From assembly GCF_000093085.1 (NCBI RefSeq), contig NC_014219.1, forward strand, positions 1,976,384 through 2,040,383: DNA of 64,000 nucleotides, given 5' to 3'. The notes under the pieces were generated by a model. The model had not been told where the DNA came from. It saw only the letters and a program-made list of their open reading frames with translations, and did not search any database. The stretch comes from [Bacillus] selenitireducens MLS10. GTDB lineage: Bacteria; Bacillota; Bacilli; Bacillales; Salisediminibacteriaceae. Shown here piece by piece: positions 20,838 to 30,878 of this stretch. How positions within the stretch are numbered: position 1 is the first letter of the stretch; each line of letters begins with the position of its first letter. The position numbers and the translations under genes are program-made.

Positions 20838-22106
20838 ATGCAATTAATTGACAGAGTGGTCTGTCCGGATAACCTGAATTTGGCGATGAACCGGGTGATT
20901 TCCAATAAAGGAAACCCCGGGGTCGACGGGATGACCGTTGACCAACTTGAAGCACATGTTCACCAATATGCGAAACCATTGATAGCCAAAATCCAAAAAG
21001 GGACATATCAACCTTTGCCCGTAAAACGGGTAGAGATTCCGAAAGAGAATGGAAAGAAACGCAAATTGGGGATACCGGCAGTCCGGGACCGTATGGTCCA
21101 GCAAGCGATTTTTCAAGTTATTGACCCGATAATAGATCCGCACTTCTCTCCAAACAGTTATGGGTTCAGACCGGGTAAAAATGCCAAACAAGCGATTAAA
21201 CAAGCCGCAAAATATTATGATGAAGGATTCAAAATGGTCGTGGATATCGATCTGAAAAGTTATTTTGATACGATTCCCCATCAAAAGCTGATGAACTATC
21301 TTGAACAATATATTCAGGATCCGATCATCTTGAAACTGATCTGGAAGTTTCTTAAAAGCGGGATTATGATAGGGGACAACTGGGAATCTTCAAGAAACGG
21401 TGCACCGCAAGGTGGCAACTTATCACCGATTCTCAGCAATGTTTACCTACATGAACTGGATAAGGAATTGGAAAGAAGAGGCCACCGTTTCGTCAGATAT
21501 GCAGATGACTTTTGCATCTACGTTAAAAGGCGCAGAGCTGCGGAGCGTGTGCTCCTTAACACAACAACTTTCCTCGAGGGAACACTTAAACTGAGTGTGA
21601 ACCAAGAGAAAAGTGCTATAGGATCACCAACGAAACGAAAGTTTCTGGGGTTTTGCATTCACAAAAGTAATAATGAAACCAGGTGCAGACCTCACCACGC
21701 CTCCAAGGCGAAGTTCAAAGCCAAACTGAAATATCTGACGAGAAGAAACCAGGCGAACTCCTTCGATTACATTATTCTTAAGATTAACCAGGTGACAACC
21801 GGCTGGATCAACTACTATGGCATCAGTTACATGAAATCCTTTATCAACAGCATTAAGCAATGGTTACACCATCGGCTGAGGCAACTGATCTGGAAACAGT
21901 GGAAGAAAATTAAAACGAGATACAAGAATTTGATGAAGTATGGCATTGAAACCGAAGAAGCTTGGAAAATGGCAAACACTCGCAAAGGCTATTGGCGTGC
22001 CTCCAAGAACGAGACACTGCACAAAGCCATCAAAATAGAAAAGCTCGCAGGGTGGGGACTCAAAGACATGAGTCAACTCTACGAGCATGCATACTCAACT
22101 TATTGA
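20838..22106 (+). CDS. ltrA: Group II intron reverse transcriptase/maturase
   Basis: Intron-encoded protein that helps splicing and drives retromobility. 422 residues from ATG 20838, with AAAGGAG upstream and the usual MQL(I/M)DR opening; ATG 20790 is an alternative. RT motifs: NKGNPGVDGMT, RKLGIPAVRDRMVQQA, YGFRPGKNAKQA, DIDLKSYFDTI, GAPQGGNLSP and the catalytic FVRYADDF near residue 220, then a domain X with GWINYYGI. No HNH endonuclease domain is visible after domain X, which fits compact class C proteins. Confidence 0.94.
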   Translation: MQLIDRVVCPDNLNLAMNRVISNKGNPGVDGMTVDQLEAHVHQYAKPLIAKIQKGTYQPLPVKRVEIPKENGKKRKLGIPAVRDRMVQQAIFQVIDPIIDPHFSPNSYGFRPGKNAKQAIKQAAKYYDEGFKMVVDIDLKSYFDTIPHQKLMNYLEQYIQDPIILKLIWKFLKSGIMIGDNWESSRNGAPQGGNLSPILSNVYLHELDKELERRGHRFVRYADDFCIYVKRRRAAERVLLNTTTFLEGTLKLSVNQEKSAIGSPTKRKFLGFCIHKSNNETRCRPHHASKAKFKAKLKYLTRRNQANSFDYIILKINQVTTGWINYYGISYMKSFINSIKQWLHHRLRQLIWKQWKKIKTRYKNLMKYGIETEEAWKMANTRKGYWRASKNETLHKAIKIEKLAGWGLKDMSQLYEHAYSTY

Positions 22107-22172
22107 ACCGCCGTATACGGGTCCGTACGTACGGTGGTGTGAGAGGTCGGGGCTGTGAAGCCCCTCCTACTC
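22107..22172 (+). ncRNA. Group II intron domains V and VI
   Basis: Domain V: 9-bp ACCGCCGTA / TACGGTGGT lower stem, 2-nt CG bulge (22128-22129), 4-bp TACG/CGTA upper stem and a GGTC tetraloop. Domain VI: GAG-AGG pairs with CCT-CTC leaving A22169 bulged as branch point, plus a GGGGCT / AGCCCC upper helix. Confidence 0.88.
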
Positions 22173-22235
22173 GATTGAACCGCCAAACCTTCGAACGGAA
22201 CAGGATAAAAAATAAGATTTTGTGAAGGTTGCCAA

Positions 22236-22264
22236 ATTCAAAGACATACATTTTATGTTATGAT
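22236..22264 (+). promoter_or_regulatory. Possible extended -10 promoter of spoIIIE
   Basis: TATGAT (22259-22264) preceded by TG in the extended position; the -35 (ATTCAA, 17 bp upstream) is weak. It follows the intron 3' end, and about 120 nt of leader with no recognised structure precede the gene. Confidence 0.45.
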
Positions 22265-22387
22265 AGTGTTGTCATTCATGCTTTCTGAAGAGGTGCAGAC
22301 AGATTGCAGATAGTCTGAAGACAAGAGCCGGCCGCTAATCCGGCAACTACATAATTGAAAACGACCATTGAAGAAGGAGGTGTGAAT

Positions 22388-24820
22388 ATGTCAACAGGTA
22401 AGAAGCCTGCTTCAGGAGGAAAAAAAAGTCCTGCATCCGGAAAGAAATCTGTGAATCAGCCTAAAGCAGAAAAACCGGGATGGATCAGAGAACTGAGGTT
22501 TGAACTGTCAGGAATGTTTATGATCGTTATTGGCATAATCGCACTGTTTGAACTTGGACTTGTTGGCAGATGGATTGATTTATTTTTCCGGTTCCTGGCC
22601 GGGAACTGGAAAATGCTTTTTATCCTGACGTTTATCGGATTTGCACTGTATGTGATGATAAAGCGCCAACTGCCACCTCTGTGGAACAGGAAACTGTTAG
22701 GTTATTATCTGCTTTTGATTTCGATTCTCTTAATCAGTCACGGGCGCGCTTATGCCGCTTGGCAAAGTCAGACAGCACCAATGGAAGGCGGTATTCTCGG
22801 AGAAACCTGGGGCTTGTTAACCGGTAGCCCATCAGCTGCAGCATCGGCAGCCGATACAGCGGGAGGCGGAATGACTGGTGCCTTACTTTTTTCCGCAACC
22901 CATGCGCTGTTTTCCACAGCAGGAACTTACGTATTCGCTGGAGGTTTAATGATTGCAGCGGTCGTGTTTTTAACAGGAAAAACATTTATCGAGATATTGC
23001 AGCATGAAGACGGGCCTAAAGCATGGCTGCAGGCTGCGGGCAGACAGACAAAGCGAAGTATGACATCCATCATCAAACGACTGAAGGACAGAAAACTTCG
23101 AAAACAGACGCCGGACGATCAAGCTAAGGGGACAGAAGTTGAAGAGGAACCTGAAATACTTGATTTCACAGAACGTGTGTCAGGCAGTCAATCGAATGTC
23201 GTTGCAGAAATTCACGATGAAACGCCTGAAGCGGAAATATCAGAGGAAGAACATTCATCAGACAAGAAGCCGGAAGAAGAAACCGAGCAAGATCTTGAAA
23301 CGGTGTCTGACGATAAGGCCCATCTTGTAGTCAGGGAATCGGAGAATAAAGAATACTTGCTTCCTCCTCTTGATTTGTTGAAATCCGGTGGGAAACCAAA
23401 CCAGTCGAAAGAACATTCGATGTTGTCAAAAAATGCACGTAAACTGGAAGAAACCCTTGAAAGCTTCGGTGTTAAGGCGAAAGTGACCAAAGTTCACCTA
23501 GGTCCTTCTGTTACGAAATATGAAGTCTATCCGGATAAAGGGGTAAAGGTCAGTAAGATCGTCAATTTAACGGATGACCTGGCACTTGCCCTTGCAGCGA
23601 AAGATATCCGGATGGAAGCGCCGATTCCCGGCAAATCTGCAATCGGTATTGAGGTTCCGAATCAGGAAGTATCCCTCGTTACTTTGCGTGAAGTACTGGA
23701 TGCAGGGTTGGCTCAGGACAAAGGCAACCCCTTGTCCATCGGACTTGGCAGAGATATTTCAGGCAGTGCCATACTTGCAGAGCTTAATAAGATGCCCCAT
23801 CTTCTTGTAGCCGGTGCAACCGGCAGCGGTAAAAGTGTCTGTATAAACGGAATTATTGTCAGTATACTTTTGCGTGCAAAGCCGCATGAGGTCAAGATGA
23901 TGATGATCGACCCGAAAATGGTTGAACTGAATGTGTATAATGGTATTCCTCACCTTCTGGCTCCGGTTGTGACAGAACCTAAAAAGGCTGCGCAGGCACT
24001 TAAGAAAGTGGTAAGCGAAATGGAGCGGCGTTATGAACTGTTTGCAGCATCCGGAACCCGTAATCTTGAAGGCTATAACGACTACATTCGAAAAGAGAAC
24101 ATGAAACGGGATGAAGCAGAGGCTTATGCGCCACTGCCTTATATCGTAGTGATTGTTGATGAATTGGCAGATCTGATGATGGTTGCATCTTCGGAAGTGG
24201 AAGACGCGATTACCAGACTGGCCCAAATGGCGAGAGCAGCAGGAATTCATTTGATCATTGCAACTCAGCGGCCATCTGTGGATGTCATTACAGGCGTAAT
24301 CAAAGCAAACATCCCATCAAGAATCGCTTTTGGCGTGTCGAGTTCCACAGATTCGAGAACCATTCTTGATGGAAATGGGGCAGAAAAACTTCTTGGCAAA
24401 GGGGATATGCTTTTTGTGCCGGTTGGTGCATCAAAGCCGACCCGGATCCAGGGGGCATTTTTGTCCGATGATGAAGTGGAACGTATCGTGTCACACTGTA
24501 TTGAGCAGCAAAAAGCGCAGTATGCTGAAGAAATGATCCCGGCAGAGGTGGAAGACAAAAAACCAACCGGTGAAGCGGAAGATGACCTCTATCCTGATGC
24601 AGTTGCACTGGTCACGGATATGCAATCTGCTTCAGTCTCGATGCTTCAGCGGCGCTTCAGAGTCGGGTATGCAAGGGCGGCCAGACTGATTGATGAGATG
24701 GAAGTCAGAGGCGTGGTGGGACCTTACGAGGGCAGCAAGCCGCGGGAAGTCCTTGTGAGTAAACCGTCTGAGGAGTCAGAACACTCGTCTGACCATGGAA
24801 TTAATGGCACAAAAGAGTAG
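22388..24820 (+). CDS. spoIIIE: DNA translocase FtsK/SpoIIIE
   Basis: Septal double-stranded DNA pump that clears chromosomes from closing septa. 810 residues from ATG 22388 behind AAGGAGGTG. About four N-terminal membrane segments lie between residues 35 and 200, then an acidic Glu/Ser linker (about 240-320), the alpha/beta motor with Walker [14 protein letters not shown] near 480 and [11 protein letters not shown] (Walker B), and a C-terminal gamma winged helix ([22 protein letters not shown]). Position matches B. subtilis spoIIIE, but tepA is missing upstream. The role may be vegetative only. Confidence 0.95.
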   Translation: MSTGKKPASGGKKSPASGKKSVNQPKAEKPGWIRELRFELSGMFMIVIGIIALFELGLVGRWIDLFFRFLAGNWKMLFILTFIGFALYVMIKRQLPPLWNRKLLGYYLLLISILLISHGRAYAAWQSQTAPMEGGILGETWGLLTGSPSAAASAADTAGGGMTGALLFSATHALFSTAGTYVFAGGLMIAAVVFLTGKTFIEILQHEDGPKAWLQAAGRQTKRSMTSIIKRLKDRKLRKQTPDDQAKGTEVEEEPEILDFTERVSGSQSNVVAEIHDETPEAEISEEEHSSDKKPEEETEQDLETVSDDKAHLVVRESENKEYLLPPLDLLKSGGKPNQSKEHSMLSKNARKLEETLESFGVKAKVTKVHLGPSVTKYEVYPDKGVKVSKIVNLTDDLALALAAKDIRMEAPIPGKSAIGIEVPNQEVSLVTLREVLDAGLAQDKGNPLSIGLGRDISGSAILAELNKMPHLLVAGATGSGKSVCINGIIVSILLRAKPHEVKMMMIDPKMVELNVYNGIPHLLAPVVTEPKKAAQALKKVVSEMERRYELFAASGTRNLEGYNDYIRKENMKRDEAEAYAPLPYIVVIVDELADLMMVASSEVEDAITRLAQMARAAGIHLIIATQRPSVDVITGVIKANIPSRIAFGVSSSTDSRTILDGNGAEKLLGKGDMLFVPVGASKPTRIQGAFLSDDEVERIVSHCIEQQKAQYAEEMIPAEVEDKKPTGEAEDDLYPDAVALVTDMQSASVSMLQRRFRVGYARAARLIDEMEVRGVVGPYEGSKPREVLVSKPSEESEHSSDHGINGTKE

Positions 24821-24871
24821 TGACTAAAGCGTATTCATGTTACATTGAATGAAGAAAATATCTGTTAGATG

Positions 24872-24898
24872 TCTGATCAGTCACCGTAACTGGTCAGA
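24872..24898 (+). promoter_or_regulatory. Inverted repeat upstream of the GntR gene (candidate operator)
   Basis: TCTGATCAGT (24872-24881) and ACTGGTCAGA (24889-24898) form arms that pair with one G-T, around a 7-nt centre, 24 nt before the gene. No T-run follows, so an operator or RNA hairpin is more likely than a terminator. Confidence 0.4.
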
Positions 24899-24922
24899 AA
24901 ACGTGCAGCGGGAGGAAATGTG

Positions 24923-25645
24923 ATGATTCGATCTGATCAAAGACCATTATATTTGCAAGTGATTGACCGGATAAAAGAGGATATTGACAAAGGGGTTTAT
25001 GTAACAGGTGAACGGCTTCCTTCTGAATTTCAACTGTCCAAGAAACTGGGAGTCAGCCGGGCAACACTCCGAGAAGCGCTCCGGATGCTTGAAGACGAAA
25101 ATGTAATTGTAAGAAGGCACGGTGTAGGGACATTTATTAACGCCAAGCCCCTTTTCTCATCCGGTATTGAAGAATTGTTCAGTGTCACAGATATGATTCG
25201 GCGGGGGAAAAAGAAGCCGGGGACTAATTTTTTGTCAACGACGGTTCAAAAAGCGTCTGAAGAAGACCAGCGCCGGTTTCTCGATGATCATTTGAATGAA
25301 CTTGCGGTGATTGAGCGCGTTCGTACTGCAGATGGCGAGCCGGTTGTCTATTGCCTGGATAAAGTGCCAAGTAATCATCTGCCAGACAACATGAATCAGG
25401 AAGTCCAGTCCATCTTTGTTCAGCTTGAGCAGTCAGGTACGTCGATTGCCTATGCGATGACGCAAATTGAACCCATCGGATACCATGAAAAAGTCTCTGA
25501 TATTCTGGATTGTGAACCGGAAACGGCTCTGCTTGTCCTCAAACAGATGCACTACAATGATCAGGACCAGCCGGTGCTTTATTCCATCAACTATTTCAGG
25601 GCAGATAAGTTTAAATTCCATGTGCTCAGAAAGCGCGTTTTTTAA
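24923..25645 (+). CDS. ymfC: GntR family (HutC subfamily) transcriptional regulator YmfC
   Basis: 240 residues from ATG 24923 (GGGAGG 7 nt upstream; GTG 24920 possible). N-terminal winged helix with [25 protein letters not shown] near residues 28-52, then a UTRA-type ligand-binding domain. The ligand and targets are unknown; an inverted repeat just upstream suggests autoregulation. Same position as ymfC in B. subtilis, between spoIIIE and the ymfF-ymfH genes. Confidence 0.9.
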   Translation: MIRSDQRPLYLQVIDRIKEDIDKGVYVTGERLPSEFQLSKKLGVSRATLREALRMLEDENVIVRRHGVGTFINAKPLFSSGIEELFSVTDMIRRGKKKPGTNFLSTTVQKASEEDQRRFLDDHLNELAVIERVRTADGEPVVYCLDKVPSNHLPDNMNQEVQSIFVQLEQSGTSIAYAMTQIEPIGYHEKVSDILDCEPETALLVLKQMHYNDQDQPVLYSINYFRADKFKFHVLRKRVF

Positions 25646-25662
25646 CTGTACACAAAACCGTG

Positions 25663-25700
25663 ACCCGCTCGTCTGAACTGCTCAGGAGCGGGTTGATTTG
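25663..25700 (+). terminator. Possible terminator after ymfC
   Basis: ACCCGCTC (25663-25670) / GAGCGGGT (25686-25693), 15-nt loop, then TGATTT. The weak T-tract lowers confidence. Confidence 0.5.
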
Positions 25701-25745
25701 TAAAGGTGAGTCAGAAATAAGAGCTGAAGCGGAGGACTGCTAACG

Positions 25746-27032
25746 ATGATGGAACTTGATGAACAGCTATTTTACACGGAAAAAATGAAAGTGCATTTCA
25801 TGCCGACGAAGACGTATAAGACTAATACATTTATTCTTCAGGCCCGTGCACCACTTAAAGCAACAGATGCTTCGAAACGCGCTTTGCTTGCTGAAGTGCT
25901 TCAGGACGGGACGGTTTCCAAGCCGGACCGAATCGCTTTTCGATCAGCACTCGAGGAGCTTTACGGCACCGCAACGGCTGTGGATGTCTATAAAAAAGGT
26001 GAACACCATATTATTTCATTTCGACTGGATGTACCGAATGAGAAATTTCTCAAAGATGCGCCGCCACTTACAGAAAGTGCCGTATCTTTGTTCAGTGAGA
26101 TGATCTTTGCTCCGAAACGGGAAGCTAATGATGATTTAAATCATGCCGCTGTGGATGAAGAAAAAAGGGCATTAAAACAGAAAATAGCCAGTATTTACGA
26201 TGATAAAATGCGCTATGCCAACAAAAGACTGATTGAAGAAATGTGCGCGACAGAAGATTTTTCCACACATGTATATGGTTCTTTGGAGTCGGTGGAAGAG
26301 ACGGACGTATCGAGCCTTACGGCATACTATGATCAATGGCTTGAAAATGATCAGCTCGACTTATATGTATCCGGAGATATGACGTTTGACGAGGTGAAGG
26401 GACTTTGTGATCTCTTTTTCAACAGTGAACGAATACAGGGCGAACAGGTACCTGCAATCCCGAAAAACTCTGGCGTTCCTAATACAGTTCGCGAAATCAC
26501 CGAAGAACAGGATATCCAGCAAGGGAAACTCCATATCGGTTTTCGAACGGGAATTACCTACGGGGATGATGATTATTTCGCACTGCTGATGATGAATGGT
26601 ATTTTGGGTGGATTCTCACACTCGAAACTCTTTATTAATGTGCGTGAAAAAGAAAGCCTTGCATATTATGCTGCAAGTCAGCTTGAGAACATTAAGGGGC
26701 TGATGATTGTGGTGGCAGGGATTCAATCAGATATGGTCGAGAAGACGAAAACGATTATTTTCGAACAGCTTGAAAGCATCAGAGCTGGAGAGATCTCTGA
26801 AGAAGAGATGGCACAAACTCGCTCTGTTCTTAAGAACCGCTGGCTCGAAACACTTGATTCCCAGCGTGGGCGCATTGAACTTGCTTATAACAACGAGTTC
26901 ACGGATTCCCCGAAAGCTTTGGATACCTGGTTTACAGAGCTTGATCACGTATCAAAAGCGGATATTATTCGGGTTGCAGAGAAGATTAAGCTCGATACGG
27001 TGTATTTTTTAAAAGGGAAGGTGGAAGAATAA
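25746..27032 (+). CDS. ymfF: M16 peptidase-like protein YmfF (no zinc motif)
   Basis: 428 residues with the two-domain M16 fold pattern but no HxxEH zinc motif in the expected N-terminal place, so probably a non-catalytic partner. It overlaps ymfH by 1 nt (TAATG), and the pair probably forms a heterodimer like other M16B alpha/beta pairs (inference). Segments such as GFRTGITYGDDDYFALLMMNGILGGFSHSKLF are typical of the second M16 half. Substrate unknown. Confidence 0.85.
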   Translation: MMELDEQLFYTEKMKVHFMPTKTYKTNTFILQARAPLKATDASKRALLAEVLQDGTVSKPDRIAFRSALEELYGTATAVDVYKKGEHHIISFRLDVPNEKFLKDAPPLTESAVSLFSEMIFAPKREANDDLNHAAVDEEKRALKQKIASIYDDKMRYANKRLIEEMCATEDFSTHVYGSLESVEETDVSSLTAYYDQWLENDQLDLYVSGDMTFDEVKGLCDLFFNSERIQGEQVPAIPKNSGVPNTVREITEEQDIQQGKLHIGFRTGITYGDDDYFALLMMNGILGGFSHSKLFINVREKESLAYYAASQLENIKGLMIVVAGIQSDMVEKTKTIIFEQLESIRAGEISEEEMAQTRSVLKNRWLETLDSQRGRIELAYNNEFTDSPKALDTWFTELDHVSKADIIRVAEKIKLDTVYFLKGKVEE

Positions 27033-28330
27033 TGCAGACGATCAGATTTGAACAGCTGGATGAAACGCTTTATAAAGAGACCCTCCCAAACGGGCTGGAA
27101 GTGTTCATTCTTCCTAAACCCGGCTTCCGTAAAACATTTGCCACGTTTACTGCCAAATATGGTTCGATGGACCGCTCCTTTACCCCGATCGGTCAGAAAG
27201 ACCCCATGACCGTCCCTGACGGGATCGCACATTTTCTTGAGCATAAGATGTTTGAAGATGAAGATGGGGATGTGTTTCAGGTTTTCAGTAAGCAGGGCGC
27301 TTCTGCAAATGCCTTTACGAGCTTCACGCGGACCGCGTATTTGTTTTCAAGCACATCAATGGTTAACGAAAATGTAGAGACGCTCCTCGATTTTGTACAA
27401 AAACCGTATTTCACTTCAGAATCAGTTGAAAAGGAAAAAGGGATCATAGGTCAGGAAATTCGGATGTATGAAGATAATCCGGATTGGAGAAATTTCTTTG
27501 GTCTCCTAAAAGCGATGTATCAGAAGCATCCGGTCGCCATCGATATTGCAGGAACCGTTGAATCCATTGATGAAATTACGGCAGACCTTCTTTACAGTTG
27601 CTATGAAACATTTTATCATCCCGCGAATATGGCTTTATTCATTGTCGGGAATGTTGATCAGAATGAAATGATGACACTTGTCAGAAATAATCAGAACAAC
27701 AAGTCCTTTGACCGATTGGAGAAAACACCGAGAAATCTGTTTACTGAAGAGCCTGCAGAAGTCAATCAAAAAACAGTTACCGTTGAAATGCCTGTTCAGA
27801 CTGGCAAAGTCCTTTTGGGAATTAAAGATCATCGACAAGAATTATTTGGTCAGGATCTCCTGAAGTACGAGCTGGCCATGGAGATCGTGATGGATTTGCT
27901 TTTCGGTCAGAGCAGTGAAAATTATTCCAAACTGTACCGGCAGGGTCTGATTGATGACAGCTTCGGATATGATTTTACACACGAAGAAGGATTTGGTTTT
28001 TCTGTCGTCGGGGGAGATTCTGAAAAGCCGGAAGTACTGGCTGAAACGTTAAAGAGCATGCTGAAAGAGGCATTGGAAAAAGGTCTTGATGAAACTTCTT
28101 TTGAACGGATCCGTAAACAAAAATTGGGACAGTTTCTCCGGTCATTAAATTCCCCTGAATTTATCGCCAATCAATTTACACGCTATCATTTTTTGGGTAT
28201 CGATCTCTTTGAAGGGGTTCCTGCTTTGGAATCGCTCCGTTTTCAAGAAGTGGAAGATATCATGAAAGACCACATGGATCTTGAAAACCGTTTGGCAGTC
28301 TGTTTCGTGTTGCCGGAGAAAGAAAGATGA
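27032..28330 (+). CDS. ymfH: M16 family zinc peptidase YmfH
   Basis: 432 residues. The zinc motif HFLEHKMFE is near residue 70, followed by GASANAFTSFTRTAYLFSST and downstream acidic ligand candidates (EKEKGIIGQEI near 130), so this is the active member of the YmfF-YmfH pair. Starts at the ymfF stop and shares ATGA with ymfI, implying translational coupling. Natural substrate unknown. Confidence 0.9.
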   Translation: MQTIRFEQLDETLYKETLPNGLEVFILPKPGFRKTFATFTAKYGSMDRSFTPIGQKDPMTVPDGIAHFLEHKMFEDEDGDVFQVFSKQGASANAFTSFTRTAYLFSSTSMVNENVETLLDFVQKPYFTSESVEKEKGIIGQEIRMYEDNPDWRNFFGLLKAMYQKHPVAIDIAGTVESIDEITADLLYSCYETFYHPANMALFIVGNVDQNEMMTLVRNNQNNKSFDRLEKTPRNLFTEEPAEVNQKTVTVEMPVQTGKVLLGIKDHRQELFGQDLLKYELAMEIVMDLLFGQSSENYSKLYRQGLIDDSFGYDFTHEEGFGFSVVGGDSEKPEVLAETLKSMLKEALEKGLDETSFERIRKQKLGQFLRSLNSPEFIANQFTRYHFLGIDLFEGVPALESLRFQEVEDIMKDHMDLENRLAVCFVLPEKER

Positions 28331-29046
28331 TTTCATCTGCATGGATCACAGGTGCGAGCGGGGGAATCGGGCTTGCAATCGCCGAATCCCTCGCTGTTGA
28401 AGGTGCGGACCTTGTTTTGCAGTACCGGCAGAACGCTGAACCGCTCAAAGATCTTCAACTTCGCTATCCGGATCAATCCATTGAACTGATTCAGGCGGAT
28501 TTCAGAGACGTTCATACCAGTCTTGAAGCCTTTCGCGGCTTACCGGCTCCAAAGGCAGTTATACACTGTTCAGGTTATGATTTTCCGGGCTTGTTTCAGG
28601 ATGAGACACTGCTAAGTATACAAAATCAGGTGAACGCAGATCTTATCGTTCCCATGATGCTCACAAGACAGGTTGTCACGGAAATGATTAACAATAAAAA
28701 TGGCGTTATTTTATTCATCACTTCAATATGGGGACAGACAGGTTCAGCGATGGAAGTTCTCTACTCAACGGTCAAGTCAGGCCAGCATGGCTTAATACGG
28801 GCACTCAGTGACGAACTCGCCCCTTCAGGTATCCGCGTTAACGGGATTGCACCTGGTTTTGTTGATACACCAATGGTCCAGGGATATTCGGATGAAGAAA
28901 AGCAATCCATTCTGGATGAAATCCCGGCCGGGCGGTTTGGGAGTCCTGAAGATGTGGCACGCACGGTCTGTTTTCTTCTTGATGATGCATCTTCATACAT
29001 AAACGGCCAAATTATCGGGCTCAATGGCGGTTGGTACAGAGGCTGA
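28327..29046 (+). CDS. ymfI: SDR family oxidoreductase YmfI (FabG-like)
   Basis: 239 residues. Rossmann motif TGASGGIGLAIAESL near residue 8; the NNKNGVILFITSIWG region has the active Ser, and YSTVKSGQ supplies the YxxxK pair near 143. The first Tyr is preceded by Leu as in 3-oxoacyl-ACP reductases, but substrate is unknown. ATGA overlap with ymfH. The next gene in B. subtilis, ymfJ, is missing here. Confidence 0.88.
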   Translation: MISSAWITGASGGIGLAIAESLAVEGADLVLQYRQNAEPLKDLQLRYPDQSIELIQADFRDVHTSLEAFRGLPAPKAVIHCSGYDFPGLFQDETLLSIQNQVNADLIVPMMLTRQVVTEMINNKNGVILFITSIWGQTGSAMEVLYSTVKSGQHGLIRALSDELAPSGIRVNGIAPGFVDTPMVQGYSDEEKQSILDEIPAGRFGSPEDVARTVCFLLDDASSYINGQIIGLNGGWYRG

Positions 29047-29179
29047 TGAATCATACAATCGTGTGAACTTTTGTGATATTGGGATTTTCCTTTAATTCGG
29101 CTGAAAAATACATTATCATTATAAGTAACGAAAAGATGCGAATAACGACCAAAATACAGATGAGAAAGAGAGGGAGCGT

Positions 29180-29953
29180 ATGGAAGCTAAAGAATGGTAT
29201 TTGGAATACCATATAAATCAGAACCGCCCTGGTCTTTTAGGTGATGTGGCGTCTTTACTTGGGATGCTGAAGATTAACATCATAACGATCAACGGTGTGG
29301 AGAATTCAAATCGCGGTATGCTGATCAAAACGAAAAGTGACGAATCGATTCAGCGACTGCGTTATATTTTGAACACCATGGATGTTATTACCCTTCATAA
29401 GCTTAGGGAACCAAAGCTTAGGGATCGCTTGGCTGTCAGACACGGCCGCTATATCGTCCGCGACCGTGATGAGAAAAAAGTATTCAGGTTTGTCAGGGAT
29501 GAGCTGGGTGTGCTTGTCGACTTCATGGCGGAACTGTTTATGAAAGATGGTCACAGGCTTGTCGGGATCCGTGGTATGCCGAGAGTGGGGAAAACAGAGT
29601 CCATTGTTGCAGCGAGTGTCTGTGCAAACAAACGGTGGTCATTTCTGTCATCCACATTACTTCGGCAAACGATCCGAAGCCAGTTGGCAGATGATGAGAT
29701 GAGCGAGGATAATATTTATATTATCGATGGCATTGTCTCGACGATGAGAGCAAGTGAACGGCACAGGATGCTGGTGGCTGAAATGATGCGTCTCCCATCG
29801 ACTAAAGTGGTAGAGCATCCGGATATTTTTGTCCGTGAAACAGAATATACGCTCGATGATTTTGATTATATAATCGAACTGAGAAGTGATGAGAACGAAG
29901 AGATCACCTATGAACAGGTGGAATCAGGCTTTTCGTCATTTGATATCAGTTAG
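29180..29953 (+). CDS. ymfK: YmfK family protein (DUF3388; ACT domain plus P-loop-like motif)
   Basis: 257 residues. N-terminal ACT-like segment (GLLGDVASLLGMLKINIIT, residues 17-35) suggests small-ligand binding. A Walker A-like GMPRVGKTES near residue 130 and a short C-terminal half follow. Conserved in Bacillaceae as DUF3388, with no established function. Upstream of rodZ, as in B. subtilis. Confidence 0.82.
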   Translation: MEAKEWYLEYHINQNRPGLLGDVASLLGMLKINIITINGVENSNRGMLIKTKSDESIQRLRYILNTMDVITLHKLREPKLRDRLAVRHGRYIVRDRDEKKVFRFVRDELGVLVDFMAELFMKDGHRLVGIRGMPRVGKTESIVAASVCANKRWSFLSSTLLRQTIRSQLADDEMSEDNIYIIDGIVSTMRASERHRMLVAEMMRLPSTKVVEHPDIFVRETEYTLDDFDYIIELRSDENEEITYEQVESGFSSFDIS

Positions 29954-29969
29954 ATGGCAGGTGTTTGAA

Positions 29970-30878
29970 TTGTCTGAATTAGGTGTACGTCTACAAAATG
30001 CCAGAATAGAAAAAGGAATATCTCTCGACGAATTACAGCAGAAGACGAAAATTCAAAAACGTTACCTCGAGGCGATTGAAAACGGGGATTTCTCCAAGAT
30101 GCCAGGAGACTTTTATGCCCGTGCCTTTGTAAAAAGCTATTGTGAAGCCGTCGGTCTTTCGGTTGACCAGGTGTTTGAAGAGCATGCGGGTGAACTGCCT
30201 AAAGCCAAAAAAGAAAGCGGAGATCTTCCTCCAAGGATCGACCGTCCCAAGTCGAGGCCTGTTAAACAGCGTTCTGCTTTCTCAAGGCTCTTGCCATCAT
30301 TGATCGTCCTGCTGTTTCTGATTGGGATTGTCAGTACGCTTTGGTTCACAAATCTGGGCGACAGTTCGGATAATGATTCTTCAACAAGAGAAGAGCAGCA
30401 GTCCCAGCCTTCGGTGGATATTACCGATGATCTGAATGAAGACAATGATGAAGAAGACACGGGAGAAACTGAGGAACCTGATAACAGTATTTCAAATGGA
30501 AACAATACTGAAGAAACCGACGCCAGCGAAGAAGAGTCTCAAGAAGAAGAGATCATTGATCCATCTCTTGAGTTTGTTGAATTAAATGATGCCGGTCAAT
30601 ATGTATATTCGTTGTCGGATGCAGATTCTTTTGACCTGGAGATGATTTTCTCAGGCGGGAGCTGGATTCAGATTAACGATGATTCGGGGACGGTCCACAC
30701 TGATACTCATGGAGATGGAGATGAAATTTCCTTTGATTTCACAGGAGAATCAGAAATTCTGATCCGTTTGGGTTTTATTCACACGGCTGAAATTCTTGTC
30801 AATGATATCCCCCTCGAATACCAAAGCGACAACGATGTGCAGAATATATTGATCTTGCACGAGGACTCTGTATCCTGA
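29970..30878 (+). CDS. rodZ: Cell-shape protein RodZ (YmfM)
   Basis: Cytoskeletal adaptor linking MreB to the wall-synthesis machinery. TTG start 29970 is chosen because translation upstream would overlap ymfK; an ATG at 29886 lies inside ymfK. 302 residues: cytoplasmic HTH_25 domain (LGVRLQNARIEKGISLDELQ, TKIQKRYLEAIENGDF), one membrane segment near 105-125, an acidic Ser/Glu-rich linker and a C-terminal DUF4115 domain (GGSWIQI). A terminator overlaps its stop. Confidence 0.9.
   Translation: MSELGVRLQNARIEKGISLDELQQKTKIQKRYLEAIENGDFSKMPGDFYARAFVKSYCEAVGLSVDQVFEEHAGELPKAKKESGDLPPRIDRPKSRPVKQRSAFSRLLPSLIVLLFLIGIVSTLWFTNLGDSSDNDSSTREEQQSQPSVDITDDLNEDNDEEDTGETEEPDNSISNGNNTEETDASEEESQEEEIIDPSLEFVELNDAGQYVYSLSDADSFDLEMIFSGGSWIQINDDSGTVHTDTHGDGDEISFDFTGESEILIRLGFIHTAEILVNDIPLEYQSDNDVQNILILHEDSVS

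Larger units (their letters stand above)
20297..22175 (+). mobile_element. Group II intron with encoded reverse transcriptase
   Basis: About 1879 bp. The 5' end GTGTG (20297) fits the GUGYG consensus and comes straight after the rnjB terminator T-run. The 3' end has domain V (22107-22138) and domain VI with a bulged A at 22169, ending in AT at 22175. The maturase ORF lies in the domain IV position. Insertion behind an intrinsic terminator is the habit of bacterial class C introns; class assignment is inference. No host gene is interrupted. Exact ends are approximate to 1-3 bases. Confidence 0.88.

Noticed and set aside
22103-22184. TTGAACCGCC occurs at the start of domain V and again at the intron 3' junction
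   Set aside because: Noted as a possible duplication at 22103-22112 and 22175-22184, but a 10-base repeat is too short to be more than suggestive.
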